Below, in pieces: positions 15,576-23,982 of a stretch of DNA of 34,868 nucleotides. A model generated the notes under the pieces. That model was not told where the DNA came from. It saw only the letters and a list, made by a program, of their open reading frames with translations, and ran no database searches. Source of the DNA: Proteobacteria bacterium SG_bin9 (GTDB lineage: Bacteria; Pseudomonadota; Alphaproteobacteria; Rhizobiales; Xanthobacteraceae); assembly GCA_002083525.1 (NCBI GenBank), contig LWDM01000070.1, positions 69,847-104,714 on the forward strand, in the 5' to 3' direction. The translations under genes and the position numbers were made by a program. The stretch's first letter is position 1. The number at the start of each line of letters is the position of its first letter.

Positions 15576-17047
15576 CGGTCCCTGCCGCGCTTGCGCTCTC
15601 GCCAATAGTCGTCGCTCCTTTTCTCCGCCTCGCGCTCGGCTTCGCGCATAGCGCGGTCGTCAAGAGCCGTCCGAAATGGCCCCGGCTCTTGAGCAACCGG
15701 CTTTCTCACCGCGCGACGAGGCTGGTCATTTGACGGGGCCGATGTCTTGGCACCGAAGAAGCTATCAAAAAGTCGCTCGCCGATTGCCGCGATGGCTCCT
15801 ATTGCGCTTAACCCGAGATCGCCGGGGGCTGAAACCGGATCGCGCCCTCTGCTTCTTCCGGGCGCATGCTCATTGGGTAGCACATCACGATCCATCTTGC
15901 CCGGCGAACGCTCAAAAGGCTCGCTCATATCCCCAGCCTCGCGCGCGGATTTGTCTCCGCCGAGATACCACTGGGGCTCGTCGAGGAAATCTATCCCTTG
16001 CGTCGGCGTTTGGCCCACCAGATCGAGCAGATGGGGCGACGAACGCCCGAGTTTTTGATTGTGCCGGAGCTCCTCCCTGTCGGCCTTCTGGCGCTCAAGC
16101 ATCTCCTTGTATTTCGCGCCGCGTTCGCTCCACAGTACGTGAAAATAAGTTTCCGTCGTTTCCTTTAGGTCGGCAGATTGGTCAACACGAATCTGTTCTT
16201 TCATCCGGGCAAGCTTTTTCGGGCTCATGCCCTCGCGCTTGCGCTCAAAATACTCATTCCACTGGCGTGTGAATCTGGGCTTTGAGTTTCGATAGACGAT
16301 CCGAGCGAGCTCCTTATATTCCTTTCGTCCGGTCTCGACCCATGCCTCGCGCTCCTTGCGCTGATACTCCTTGAGGATTTTCCACTCGCCGTCGTTGATG
16401 AACGGCTGCTGTGCGTCTTTCGCAAGGTAGTCCGAGTTGAATTCCTGCTTCGCCTCCCGATGCATTCGCTCCTGAATTTCCTTGAGATACAGCCATTCTT
16501 CCCGCGTGGGCGTCGGCTCGCGGCTCTGGCCGCTTTCTCTTTCATTCGAAAGCGGATGACCGTGCTCGCGGCTGTACTCCAACCGCCACTCGCTGGTTCT
16601 CCGTTTCTCGAGCCCATCATCCAGCTTGAGGCCAGTCACCGGATGAACAGCATTTATAAGGATGTGCACGTGTAAATGTGGACGGTCGATGTGAGCGAAC
16701 AACATGGCTTGGTGCTCCGACCAACCCATGCGCGCAAGGTAGGATTCCGCGGCCTCGATCATTTCAACCTTCGACGGCTGAAAGCCGGGCGGCCAGTTGA
16801 GGGAAATTTGCTTGACCGGCCTGTCGATTTTCTCGTCACTCGCACGGCGACCGGCAGCCTCTTTAAGAAGGTTGGACGCCATGTAGGTGGTGTACATTTC
16901 GTTCACCACGCCAGAGACCGTATCGTTTGCCGTATTGAGGCTGTGCGTCCATGCGACGCGGTTGGCCGTCTTTGCCTTTATATCATGGCTCAAATATAGA
17001 GCGGCTCCCTTAAAGGAGCGCCCTGACCGTCCGATCTTAACGATCAC
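15572..17047 (-). CDS. Relaxase (MobA/VirD2-like, MOBP type)
   Basis: The protein has about 491 residues. The N-terminal nuclease domain has a candidate catalytic tyrosine in AALYLSHD (about residue 18) and the three-histidine metal motif H-I-D-R-P-H-L-H-V-H followed by ILINAVHP (about 119-136). These are the features of the pfam Relaxase family. It would nick one strand at oriT and stay bound during conjugative transfer. The C-terminal half is charged and helical. GTG 17047 has GGGAG at 7 nt; a TTG at 17053 is an alternative. It overlaps the end of mobC and precedes a frameshifted small gene. Confidence 0.9.
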   Translation of the reverse strand: MIVKIGRSGRSFKGAALYLSHDIKAKTANRVAWTHSLNTANDTVSGVVNEMYTTYMASNLLKEAAGRRASDEKIDRPVKQISLNWPPGFQPSKVEMIEAAESYLARMGWSEHQAMLFAHIDRPHLHVHILINAVHPVTGLKLDDGLEKRRTSEWRLEYSREHGHPLSNERESGQSREPTPTREEWLYLKEIQERMHREAKQEFNSDYLAKDAQQPFINDGEWKILKEYQRKEREAWVETGRKEYKELARIVYRNSKPRFTRQWNEYFERKREGMSPKKLARMKEQIRVDQSADLKETTETYFHVLWSERGAKYKEMLERQKADREELRHNQKLGRSSPHLLDLVGQTPTQGIDFLDEPQWYLGGDKSAREAGDMSEPFERSPGKMDRDVLPNEHAPGRSRGRDPVSAPGDLGLSAIGAIAAIGERLFDSFFGAKTSAPSNDQPRRAVRKPVAQEPGPFRTALDDRAMREAEREAEKRSDDYWRERKRGRDR

Positions 17048-17378
17048 CGGCAAGCTCCCTGTTGATCAAGCGACGAATTTCATCCAGCACCCCATCGAGT
17101 CCGATCGGTGGCTCGTGCTTCTCGCGGTGAAACAGTCGCACCAGCTGATTCAGGTTGTTGCCAAGCCGCTTGAGCTCGGCCATGAGCAGAAGATCGGGCC
17201 CCGGCGCCGCTAATGCTGGCATGTCCGATATTGACGATCCGAGCAAGCGCCAGCGGGCAAACGAAATCAGCGGCATACCGGCTCGCTGTGCGCGCGTGTA
17301 GAGGGTAGCAAGTTCAGGCACCGTCAGGCTCACATTCAGTTGCTGATCGCGCCTAACCGCTTTCCTTGGCCGTGCCAT
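17037..17378 (-). CDS. mobC: MobC-like relaxosome accessory protein
   Basis: The 113-residue basic protein has an N-terminal ribbon-helix-helix-like segment (QLNVSLTVPELATLYTRAQRAG) and the MobC signature LKRLGNNLNQLVRLFH near the C-terminal third. MobC proteins bind oriT and help the relaxase melt DNA. ATG 17378 follows GAGAGG by 5 nt; another ATG lies one codon upstream. It overlaps the relaxase gene, and the candidate oriT lies just upstream. Confidence 0.87.
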   Translation of the reverse strand: MARPRKAVRRDQQLNVSLTVPELATLYTRAQRAGMPLISFARWRLLGSSISDMPALAAPGPDLLLMAELKRLGNNLNQLVRLFHREKHEPPIGLDGVLDEIRRLINRELAGDR

Positions 17379-17384
17379 CATCAC

Positions 17385-17680
17385 CTCTCGTTTGCAGAGC
17401 GCATGCGTCCGGGGAGCTTGAGGGGCTCTTGCTTGTGGCCCCTCAACGAGAGGTTTGCGCTAGCGCAAACACATCTCGCTACACTTTCCCGGTCCTATCG
17501 AGGCACCATATGGTTTTCATTCAGCCCAATGCACGTCTCGTCGCACTTAAAACAAACGCGACTTCCAACCATTTCCAACCAGTGACAATGATTCACGTGA
17601 GCGCTCTCTAAGTATTCCCGAACACCATCGCCAGATTCAATCCACGCTTCGAATGCGCGAGGCGGTTGAAAGGTAAGGCG
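17385..17680. other. Candidate oriT / divergent control region
   Basis: This 296-bp gene-free stretch lies between divergent mobC and the coupling-protein genes, where oriT is usually found. It has a hairpin GAGGGGC/GCCCCTC (17420-17444, 11-nt loop), an 18-bp perfect palindrome (17453-17470) and two tandem TTCCAACCA boxes (17562-17581). No nic sequence can be assigned with certainty. Confidence 0.55.
17453..17470. repeat. 18-bp perfect palindrome
   Basis: GTTTGCGCTAGCGCAAAC is fully self-complementary and lies 9 bp from a separate 7-bp-stem hairpin. It is a good binding site for MobC or a regulator within the presumed oriT. Confidence 0.7.
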
Positions 17681-18265
17681 ATGGCACAACGCGGAGAAGG
17701 CCACGGCGGCGCAATCCTGTTTTTTCTCGGCTGCTACGCTCTCTATCAAAATGGCTTCACGGAGAATTTCTTCTTTCTCGCGCTCTACTTGTTGCTGCTC
17801 GGCATCTTCGCGGTGAGGATGTTCTCGGTTGCGCGCTTTCGCCTTGGCAAGCGCGCGTGGATGCTGGCCGGTATCTACGCGGCTTATGTGGCGGCGTGCA
17901 CCGGCCTTGCGCCGTTTAACGGCGTCGTAGCGCTCGTGATGGCGGTGGGCATCGGGCTGCCGTTGTTATTTTTGGGCGTCGCTTCGCGGCTGCTGCACGA
18001 CCGCTTTGAGCCGCTTCAGCGGTTCGTTGAGCGCAATGGCCGCTATCTCGCGGTCAGCGCGTTCATCACGAGCCCGTTTTGCGCATGGCACAACGATCTC
18101 GGTCTATGGCCGGGAGCCATGCTGCCGGGGCTCTGGCTGAGCATCGCCTGCGTGCCGCTCGTCCTTGGCTGGCGCTTTGCCCAGCCGCCGGCCCCGCGCG
18201 AAGACGAGGCGCGGTTTGGCAAAGCTTCGGACTTCGAGCGCGCGCGCGTTTCGCAAGATTTCTAA
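17681..18265 (+). CDS. Membrane protein preceding coupling ATPase
   Basis: The 194-residue protein has about five hydrophobic segments (near 10-25, 30-45, 58-75, 82-105 and 130-165) and a short charged tail. ATG 17681 follows AAGGTAAGG. The next gene, a TraG/VirD4-type ATPase, begins 14 bp later and lacks its own membrane anchor. The likely role is to supply the membrane part of the coupling protein; this is inferred from context and the missing segments. Confidence 0.65.
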   Translation: MAQRGEGHGGAILFFLGCYALYQNGFTENFFFLALYLLLLGIFAVRMFSVARFRLGKRAWMLAGIYAAYVAACTGLAPFNGVVALVMAVGIGLPLLFLGVASRLLHDRFEPLQRFVERNGRYLAVSAFITSPFCAWHNDLGLWPGAMLPGLWLSIACVPLVLGWRFAQPPAPREDEARFGKASDFERARVSQDF

Positions 18266-18279
18266 AGGAGTCCTCCGCC

Positions 18280-19608
18280 ATGACACATCCGTTCTGGATT
18301 CCGCTCGGCTATGAAACGCGGAACGGCAGTTTTCCAAGCTACAACGATAACCGCCATCTCACCACGATCGGCCCGACGCGCAGCGGCAAGGGCGCGACGA
18401 TCATCGTGCCTGTGTCGCTCCGCGTCCCGCACAGTATGTTCATCGTGGACCCCAAGGGCCAGATTGCTGCGATCACGGGGCGCCGTCGCTATGAGCTCGG
18501 CCAGCATGTCCTTTTCCTCAATCCTTTTGGCCTGCACTCGGGACCGCCGTGGCGCCTGCCACGCCATCGCTTCAATCCCCTCGCGGCGCTCGATCCCGAA
18601 CATCCGAACTTCGTGGCCAATGTCGGCGCGCTGGCGCAGGCGCTGATCATCACGCAAGGCCGCGAACCCTACTTTGATGATACCGCGCGCAATCTCATCG
18701 TGATCATTCTTGTTTATCTCATCGTCACCTTCGGAAAGTCGGCGACGCTGGGCATGATGCGGGCGATCATCCTTGCCATCGCCGCCCGAAGCAAGGAAGG
18801 CATGGCCTACATCGCGACCATGCAGGAATGCCCGCTGTCGATCGTCTCTCAGGGCATAGGCCGGTTCGCCGATATCGGCGAGCGCAACGACCTCGCAAGC
18901 GCCGTTTCAACGGCGGTCACCCAGACAAGCTTTCTGGATGACCCGGCTTTTACGCATCCGGAGACGGGCTGCCTTTCGGGCAGCGACTTCGACATGTTGC
19001 AGCTCAAGGAGTGGCCGACGACGGTATACGTCATCCTCCCCGGCAACTACATGGAGACGTACAGCCGCTTCCTTCGCTTGCTCATCACGAGCGCGATTGA
19101 AAGCCTGACGGCATCGCCCGGCGGCCATCCGGTTCTGATGATGCTTGACGAAGCGGCTCGCCTCGAACGCCTTCCGGCGCTTACGAGTGCGTTTGGCTAC
19201 AGCGCGGGTTTTGGACTGCAGCTCTGGCCGTTTTGGCAGGATCTGGCGCAGCTCGAACACATCTATCAGCACGAGTGGGAAAGCTTGCTTGGGAACTGCG
19301 GCGTGACGCAGTTCTTTACACCCGCTGACATGAAAACCGCTGACTACATATCGCGCCGTGGCGGCATGACGACGAGCAGCAGTCGCAGCCGCTCTTACGG
19401 GGGGCTCTGGCGCAAGTTTCAGAGCGAGTCACAGAGCGAAAGCCGCGTGCCGTTGCTGCCCCCGGAATACACGTTCAATCTTGCCCCCGACAAGTCGGTG
19501 ATTTTCTACGCGGGCACGCATTCGCCCTTCATCACCGGCCGCGCACCGTATTGGACGATTCCCCAACTGGCTGGGACCTTTGATCCCGATCCGTTTCATA
19601 TGGAATAA
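18280..19608 (+). CDS. TraG/VirD4-type coupling ATPase without membrane anchor
   Basis: The 442-residue protein has Walker A GPTRSGKGAT (31-40), FIVDPKGQ (54-61) and Walker B VLMMLDEAARL (285-295), the TraG/VirD4 pattern. It pumps or delivers the relaxase-DNA complex to a mating pore. Family members are usually longer, with N-terminal membrane helices; here the protein begins directly at the nucleotide-binding domain, and the helices may be in the gene before it. The start is ATG 18280 with AAAGGAG about 9 nt upstream. No VirB/Trb pore genes are in the window. Confidence 0.92.
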   Translation: MTHPFWIPLGYETRNGSFPSYNDNRHLTTIGPTRSGKGATIIVPVSLRVPHSMFIVDPKGQIAAITGRRRYELGQHVLFLNPFGLHSGPPWRLPRHRFNPLAALDPEHPNFVANVGALAQALIITQGREPYFDDTARNLIVIILVYLIVTFGKSATLGMMRAIILAIAARSKEGMAYIATMQECPLSIVSQGIGRFADIGERNDLASAVSTAVTQTSFLDDPAFTHPETGCLSGSDFDMLQLKEWPTTVYVILPGNYMETYSRFLRLLITSAIESLTASPGGHPVLMMLDEAARLERLPALTSAFGYSAGFGLQLWPFWQDLAQLEHIYQHEWESLLGNCGVTQFFTPADMKTADYISRRGGMTTSSSRSRSYGGLWRKFQSESQSESRVPLLPPEYTFNLAPDKSVIFYAGTHSPFITGRAPYWTIPQLAGTFDPDPFHME

Positions 19609-19610
19609 AA

Positions 19611-19640
19611 AAGGCCCCAGCCGCCGAAGCGGCTGGGGCC
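19611..19640 (-). terminator. Strong hairpin terminator between convergent genes
   Basis: A perfect 12-bp GC-rich stem (19613-19624 with 19629-19640) around CGAA. On the minus strand it is followed by a T-run (TTTTTT), so it ends the DUF736 transcript; it may also stop the converging coupling-protein transcript. Confidence 0.85.
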
Positions 19641-19654
19641 AATTCGTAACCGGT

Positions 19655-20002
19655 CTACTTCTTCTTGCCTTTCGCCGGAGCCGGCTTGGGGCGGTTCCAG
19701 ACAAGCGTTGCCGTGTCGCCGTTGGCTGAGGGGAACAGCGCAGCATTCAACGGGCCGCTAAAAGCGGGATCGTCGACGACGACGGAGAGATACTCCTTGT
19801 CGTTCTGGCCGCGCTTCACCCACGCCGATCCGAACTCGGCGGACGCACCGGGCCGTTTGATGTATAGGCGATACTCTGGCCCATTGTCGCCGTTCTTGGT
19901 TACCGAGCGGATTTCGACGTCCGGGATGTGAAGCGTTAGCGTATTGATCTCGCCCGCGTAGAGGTCGTCTTGCGCGTCGTATGTGAATTTGCCGATATTC
20001 AT
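19655..20002 (-). CDS. DUF736 family protein
   Basis: The 115-residue protein starts MNIGKFTYDAQDDLYAGEI and has EYRLYIKRPG, the recognisable DUF736 pattern, and ends in a lysine-rich tail (PAPAKGKKK). DUF736 genes are common on alphaproteobacterial plasmids and islands, usually close to transfer genes; no activity is established. ATG 20002 follows AAAGGAAA. The gene ends at a strong hairpin. Confidence 0.9.
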   Translation of the reverse strand: MNIGKFTYDAQDDLYAGEINTLTLHIPDVEIRSVTKNGDNGPEYRLYIKRPGASAEFGSAWVKRGQNDKEYLSVVVDDPAFSGPLNAALFPSANGDTATLVWNRPKPAPAKGKKK

Positions 20003-20079
20003 GGTGTTTCCTTTCTTGATGTGAGCCGCACGGAATGCGCGGCTTCGTGGGGTCGATTGCGCCAGAGCGGATAAGCGGG

Positions 20080-20160
20080 GCGTTCAAGGCTTGCGCAGCA
20101 ACCGCGTCGGCGGCGCGAGCTGCACAAGCCGAAGGCGCGGAAGCGAGCGGCCTTGAACGC
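20080..20160. repeat. Long inverted repeat (CAAGGC...GCCTTG)
   Basis: Perfect 11-bp arms at 20080-20090 and 20150-20160 with a 59-bp GC-rich interior. It resembles the element at 5251-5331 and 21779-21855 in arm sequence and size. Confidence 0.55.
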
Positions 20161-20434
20161 GCCGCGCGCGCTGGCCTGATCCCCACGAAATAGAAGCCGC
20201 TCCGGGCTGCTCACGTTGGGGAAACGCCGTTCGGCCATTTCGCGCGAAGCCAGCATCATCGCGGCGTATCACCTCAAAGCGATCGTCAGCGCGGGCATCG
20301 GTTTCGCGGCAGCGACGAAGGAATGCCCATGTGGGCGCAGTCATCCACGGCACGTGGGGATGGCGCGAGCGCGTCGGCAGGGACGATGGCGCTCCGTTGA
20401 CAGGGATTCCCATCCGCTCGCCTCGGATCGGAGC

Positions 20435-20462
20435 AAAAGGGCCGGGATAACCCGGCCCTTTC
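20435..20462 (-). terminator. Terminator of ArdC-like gene
   Basis: GGGCCGGG-ATAA-CCCGGCCC is a perfect 8-bp stem (20439-20458) followed on the minus strand by TTTTG; a shorter T-run exists on the plus side. It lies 45 bp past the ArdC-like stop. Confidence 0.8.
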
Positions 20463-20502
20463 GTTCGCGGCGGCAACACCGTTAGCGATGATCCGGGCAG
20501 CG

Positions 20503-21402
20503 TCATGCCGCCCGGTTTTCCTCGGCGGCATGGGGTTGAAGACCGTTGAGAAAATCGGCGGCGCGCTGCGCGTGGGCAGCGGCCTGAAAGATCGCGCGCT
20601 TGTCCTGTTTGAGGACCGCCAGCCAATGCGCGAGATAGCTGGCATGGTCATCGCGCACTTCCGGCGTCAATTCAAGTTGCGCGCAAAGAAAGGCGCTGCC
20701 GAGTTCGGCAACGAGTTCTTCGCGCGCATAGTCATCATCGCCGTGGGATTTTCCGAAGGTCCGGTTCAGCCGCTTTTCGGCTCCGGTCCAGTGCGTGCAT
20801 TCATGCGCACGCACGGCGTAGTAGCTTTCGGCGTCGCGGAACGTCTCGAAGGGCGGCATCTGGATATGATCGGAACCGCGCGCATAGAATGCGCGGTTGC
20901 CGCCGTGCCGGATGCAGGCACCTGTTGCCGCGAAATACGCCTCCGCGCGCTCGATGCGCGGGCGGGTTTCGGACTTGGGCGCAGGCTTGGCGTAATAGTC
21001 CTCCGGGAGTCCGTCGATCTGCTCGACATTGAAGACGGTGTAGCCCTTGAGGTAGTGGATATCGCGGGCGGTTTCCTCGCCTGTCGCTTCATTGGTTTCG
21101 GTGCGGCTGAGCGCGCTGGCAAATGCAGTCAGCGTTCCTTTCTCGCCCTTGCGCACGCCTGCACCGAGGTCGATGGCCTGTTTGAAGGTCATCCAGCGCG
21201 GCGCGCGGTACCCGATGGCGAGGGCCTGCATCCAAAGGGCGATGACGTTGACGCCGCGATAGGGCACGCCGTTGTGCCGCAGCGGCAGCATGACGTTACC
21301 GGCCAGATGCTCGGCGCTCCACGGCTTGAGCCATGGGCGAACGCCCTGCTCAAGCTGCGTGACGATCTTGTCGGTGATCTCCTGATAAATGTCGCGCTTC
21401 AT
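20503..21402 (-). CDS. ardC: ArdC-like antirestriction metalloprotein
   Basis: The 299-residue protein has the N-terminal ssDNA-binding region of ArdC (YQEITDKIVTQLEQGVRPWLKPW and GVPYRGVNVIALW) and a C-terminal zincin-like domain with H-E-C-T-H at 200-204 and EELVAELGSAF (228-238) supplying the third ligand. ArdC relatives protect entering DNA from host type I and II restriction during conjugation. This fits its position among transfer genes. The start ATG 21402 and family length agree. It precedes DUF2958's end by 7 bp, so the two are likely co-transcribed. Confidence 0.92.
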   Translation of the reverse strand: MKRDIYQEITDKIVTQLEQGVRPWLKPWSAEHLAGNVMLPLRHNGVPYRGVNVIALWMQALAIGYRAPRWMTFKQAIDLGAGVRKGEKGTLTAFASALSRTETNEATGEETARDIHYLKGYTVFNVEQIDGLPEDYYAKPAPKSETRPRIERAEAYFAATGACIRHGGNRAFYARGSDHIQMPPFETFRDAESYYAVRAHECTHWTGAEKRLNRTFGKSHGDDDYAREELVAELGSAFLCAQLELTPEVRDDHASYLAHWLAVLKQDKRAIFQAAAHAQRAADFLNGLQPHAAEENRAA

Positions 21403-21409
21403 GGTCGCC

Positions 21410-21772
21410 TCACACCATGATCCGCGAGTGACGGCGCGCCTCGTCGGCGTATTCCATCAGCGTATGCGTAGCGGTGAAATGCTCATCGCGTTCGATGGCG
21501 AGCCCGCCGGGGCCGCGCACGCTGGTGATTTCCGAAAGGCTGACGTTGCCGAGTTCCGGGCAGCCCATGCCGAGATCGCAGAGACCGAAGGCAATATCGG
21601 GATTTTCGGGATCAAGTTCTGAAAGCAGCCACGTGCAGCCACCCCACGGCGTAAACAGTTTGACCACGGGCTTGTGGTCGATGGTGTTTCCGTCTTGGGC
21701 GACGCGTTCGGCGTTGGCCCTTCCGTTAGCGAGCAACTGCGCGCGCTGTTCGTCGAGAAGTAACTTCTGCAT
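21410..21772 (-). CDS. DUF2958 protein
   Basis: The 120-residue protein contains PVVKLFTPWGGCTWLLSELDP and FGLCDLGMGCPELGNVSLSEI, the DUF2958 pattern. Function is not known; it is usually found with ArdC-type and plasmid genes. ATG 21772 has AAGGAG 7 nt upstream. That ribosome site lies in one arm of a long inverted repeat (21779-21855). Confidence 0.88.
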   Translation of the reverse strand: MQKLLLDEQRAQLLANGRANAERVAQDGNTIDHKPVVKLFTPWGGCTWLLSELDPENPDIAFGLCDLGMGCPELGNVSLSEITSVRGPGGLAIERDEHFTATHTLMEYADEARRHSRIMV

Positions 21773-22172
21773 CTTTTGCTCCTTGCTTGTGGGTGCAGCT
21801 GCTGCTGCACCCCTGCCTGCCGCGGCGAGCCGGGCGGGGTAGCAAGTGCAAGGAGGGTCCGCGCACGCGACGCGGAGGGTCCGCACGAGGGGCCCCATGC
21901 GAAATTCTTCTTCATTAATAATGGGGATGCTGTGCGGAGGCCGCGGCGCGTGCGTGGATGCCTTGCGCGCGCGAGGGCCGCAGGCCCTTAGCTCTTCACT
22001 TCAAAGAATGACGTTTGAGCGCGTCGCGCTCGCAAAAGCGCTTGCGCGCCGATCGAAGCCGAATGGCCGAGACGCATCTACGCGGCTCGGTTCACGAGAG
22101 CGGCTCCCGCCGCTTGGCGGGCGCCCCGATGCCGCAACTATGTCATTGCTCAATCAGCCGGGTCGCGGATCA
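21773..22172. other. 400-bp non-coding stretch
   Basis: It contains the CTCCTTGC/GCAAGGAG inverted repeat (21779-21855), a nested hairpin GGGTGCAG/CTGCACCC (21791-21812), and short GC hairpins at 21974-21988 and 22106-22121, the last being a weak terminator candidate for the gene at 22173. No gene is supported. Confidence 0.5.
21779..21855. repeat. Long inverted repeat overlapping DUF2958 ribosome site
   Basis: CTCCTTGC (21779-21786) and GCAAGGAG (21848-21855) are perfect arms around a second perfect hairpin (21791-21812). If transcribed, the structure would hide the AAGGAG of the DUF2958 gene, giving a possible translational switch. Confidence 0.55.
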
Positions 22173-23477
22173 TCAGCCGAAGCCTTGCCGCGGCGACCAG
22201 ACACGTGTCGCCGGACGATCCAGCCGCGGCAACCGTGCAAGCAACGCCAAGCCATCCCGGAACTGCGCGACGGGATAGCGGATGGCCTCTTCGCGAACAG
22301 CACGGCCCGGTTCGTCGAACAGACCTGAAGGCTCGATGACCGGCAGCTCTATCGCTTGCGGAATTTGCTCCCTGCCGCCGCCGATCAAGCCGGAGAGCGC
22401 GTGCAGGAACGACTTCGCGGCCCATTCGTCCATGGCGAACACATTGTGCGGCCCGCCGTATCGCCGCCGCCAGCGCTCGAAGTCCTCCCAGTACCACGGC
22501 GGCCATGGCCCGGAATCTTCGTCTGGGAACAACCATGGCCGCAGGTAGGGCAAGAGCGCCTCCACAGAAACCCAGAACCGCCGCCCCGGCAACTCCACCG
22601 TGACGAATGGCGCGATCAAGTCATCTTCGGGCTGTTCGCCCGCGCCACGCAGCCAGTCGATCCATGCCACGACACCGTAAGCCCCCATCAGGAGAAAGTT
22701 CGACCGGTGCGCGGCGAGCGCAAGCGACGTAGTCACGGGCGCACTGCCCGCCGGCGACGCTGGAACTGACAGTGCCTTCTTCCTACCCTTCGTGATTTTC
22801 GTCTCGGCGATATGCAGGTACGTATCATGTGCCGTGGGGTGGCAGCCAAATGCTACCGAATACCCATGGACGACCTTTCCGTGCACGCAGGCGCTTCCGA
22901 TATGCGGCTTTACTTGCCGCAAATACTTGCGACGCGCTTCGCCGTCGATCCGGCCATCTGTCACGGCCTGCGCGAAGGAGCCATGCGCCTCGGCCAGCAC
23001 CACGCCGTGGCCCGACACCGCGCCACCGCCATAGATGAAGTCCGCATGCGGATCGAGACCGGGCGCGAGGCACGTCGCGTTATCGCGCCAGACATAGCCG
23101 AGCGCATTCATGAGAAGATCGGTCACGCCGGCTCCGACGCGCCCCGCGAAAGCGGACCGTTCGGCATCCGCAAGCGCGCTGAGGTCGGGCGAAAGCGCGA
23201 AAGCGGCGCCATCAGCCACCATGTACTCCACTTCGAGAAGCTGTGCCTTGGCCCAGCGCTCTAGCAACGCATCCGGCGCGTGGCGCAACGTGATTGTCCG
23301 CGCCATCGAAGCCGCGAGCGCTTCGGGGCGGAAGGTGATCTGTCCGGCCATCGGTGGTGCGGCAAAACCCGCCGACACGGGGCTCGGCTTATGCGGATGC
23401 AAGCGATGCCCGGATCGAACCACCGTCTTTTCCGCGCGCCATAAGGCCGGGGCTGATGCCGCCGTTACAAGGGTCAT
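22173..23477 (-). CDS. Uncharacterised 434-residue protein
   Basis: I do not recognise a family with certainty. The protein is globular, tryptophan- and proline-rich in the C-terminal third (GPWPPWYWEDFERWRRRYGGPH), with no signal peptide or Walker motif and two histidine/cysteine-rich stretches (HIGSACVHGKVVHGY, FGCHPTAHD). The first 50 residues look poorly conserved. ATG 23477 has GGGAG 6 nt upstream. It lies in the accessory set with ArdC and DUF2958, so a role in transfer or element maintenance is possible but not shown. Confidence 0.6.
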   Translation of the reverse strand: MTLVTAASAPALWRAEKTVVRSGHRLHPHKPSPVSAGFAAPPMAGQITFRPEALAASMARTITLRHAPDALLERWAKAQLLEVEYMVADGAAFALSPDLSALADAERSAFAGRVGAGVTDLLMNALGYVWRDNATCLAPGLDPHADFIYGGGAVSGHGVVLAEAHGSFAQAVTDGRIDGEARRKYLRQVKPHIGSACVHGKVVHGYSVAFGCHPTAHDTYLHIAETKITKGRKKALSVPASPAGSAPVTTSLALAAHRSNFLLMGAYGVVAWIDWLRGAGEQPEDDLIAPFVTVELPGRRFWVSVEALLPYLRPWLFPDEDSGPWPPWYWEDFERWRRRYGGPHNVFAMDEWAAKSFLHALSGLIGGGREQIPQAIELPVIEPSGLFDEPGRAVREEAIRYPVAQFRDGLALLARLPRLDRPATRVWSPRQGFG

Positions 23478-23774
23478 GGTTCTCCCGAGAAGCCGTGAAT
23501 TTAATCAGCATACCATAAGGTCGGGAAAAGCCTGCTGCCCGTGGATGCTCGCATCGCGATGGGGCGACACGCAGCGACCCGTTTGATCGGCCTCGCATTC
23601 CTGCTTCCTCAACACTCGTGGGAACACGCGCGTTGAGGCTTTTCGCACGGCCGAAGGACCCGGCCCAAGTGCATTCGCACTCCTCCACGTCGTTCCGTCC
23701 GCAAGCGGTGTGCGGTCCCCCCTTGCCCGCGCACACAGCCGCAACAACCGCGATCCACGACTGAAGGAGGAGAC
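23478..23774. other. Intergenic region between divergent genes
   Basis: No gene is seen in 297 bp. A CCTCAAC/GTTGAGG inverted repeat (23607-23638) followed by CTTTTC is the only structure noted. The region should hold promoters for the divergent genes at 23477 and 23775. Confidence 0.4.
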
Positions 23775-23957
23775 ATGAAAACACTATCGCTCATCGAACT
23801 CTTGCGGCTTTCCCGCATCGAGCTCTGCGATCAACTCGCAACGCTTACGAACGCTTTTCCGGATATTCCTGAAGGTTCCGAAGACCACGCGGTCGCCCGG
23901 CATAATCTTCGCCTGCTCCGCACGGCGCTGTCGCTGCGCCCGGCCGGTCCACCATAG
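23775..23957 (+). CDS. Small helical protein of mobile elements
   Basis: This 60-residue protein has a strong ribosome site (GGAGGAG, 4 nt spacing) and a compact helical sequence (LIELLRLSRIELCDQLATLTNAFPDIPEGS). Short proteins of this kind with the 'L.rLsR.eLc.l' start are frequent beside transfer genes in rhizobia, as far as I recall; function is unknown. Confidence 0.65.
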   Translation: MKTLSLIELLRLSRIELCDQLATLTNAFPDIPEGSEDHAVARHNLRLLRTALSLRPAGPP

Positions 23958-23982
23958 GCGCGTGACAACGCTACGGCTCGGA

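Larger units (their letters stand above)
20003..20502. other. 500-bp non-coding stretch with hairpins
   Basis: I see no credible gene; open frames are arginine/proline-rich shadows. It holds an 11-bp inverted repeat GCGTTCAAGGC...GCCTTGAACGC (20080-20160) about 78 bp upstream of DUF736, and a terminator hairpin at 20439-20458 next to the ArdC-like gene. Confidence 0.55.

Noticed and set aside
20488..21420. A 310-codon open frame on the plus strand
   Set aside because: It lies wholly opposite the ArdC-like gene, whose motifs are clear. It is a GC-rich shadow frame with no ribosome site.
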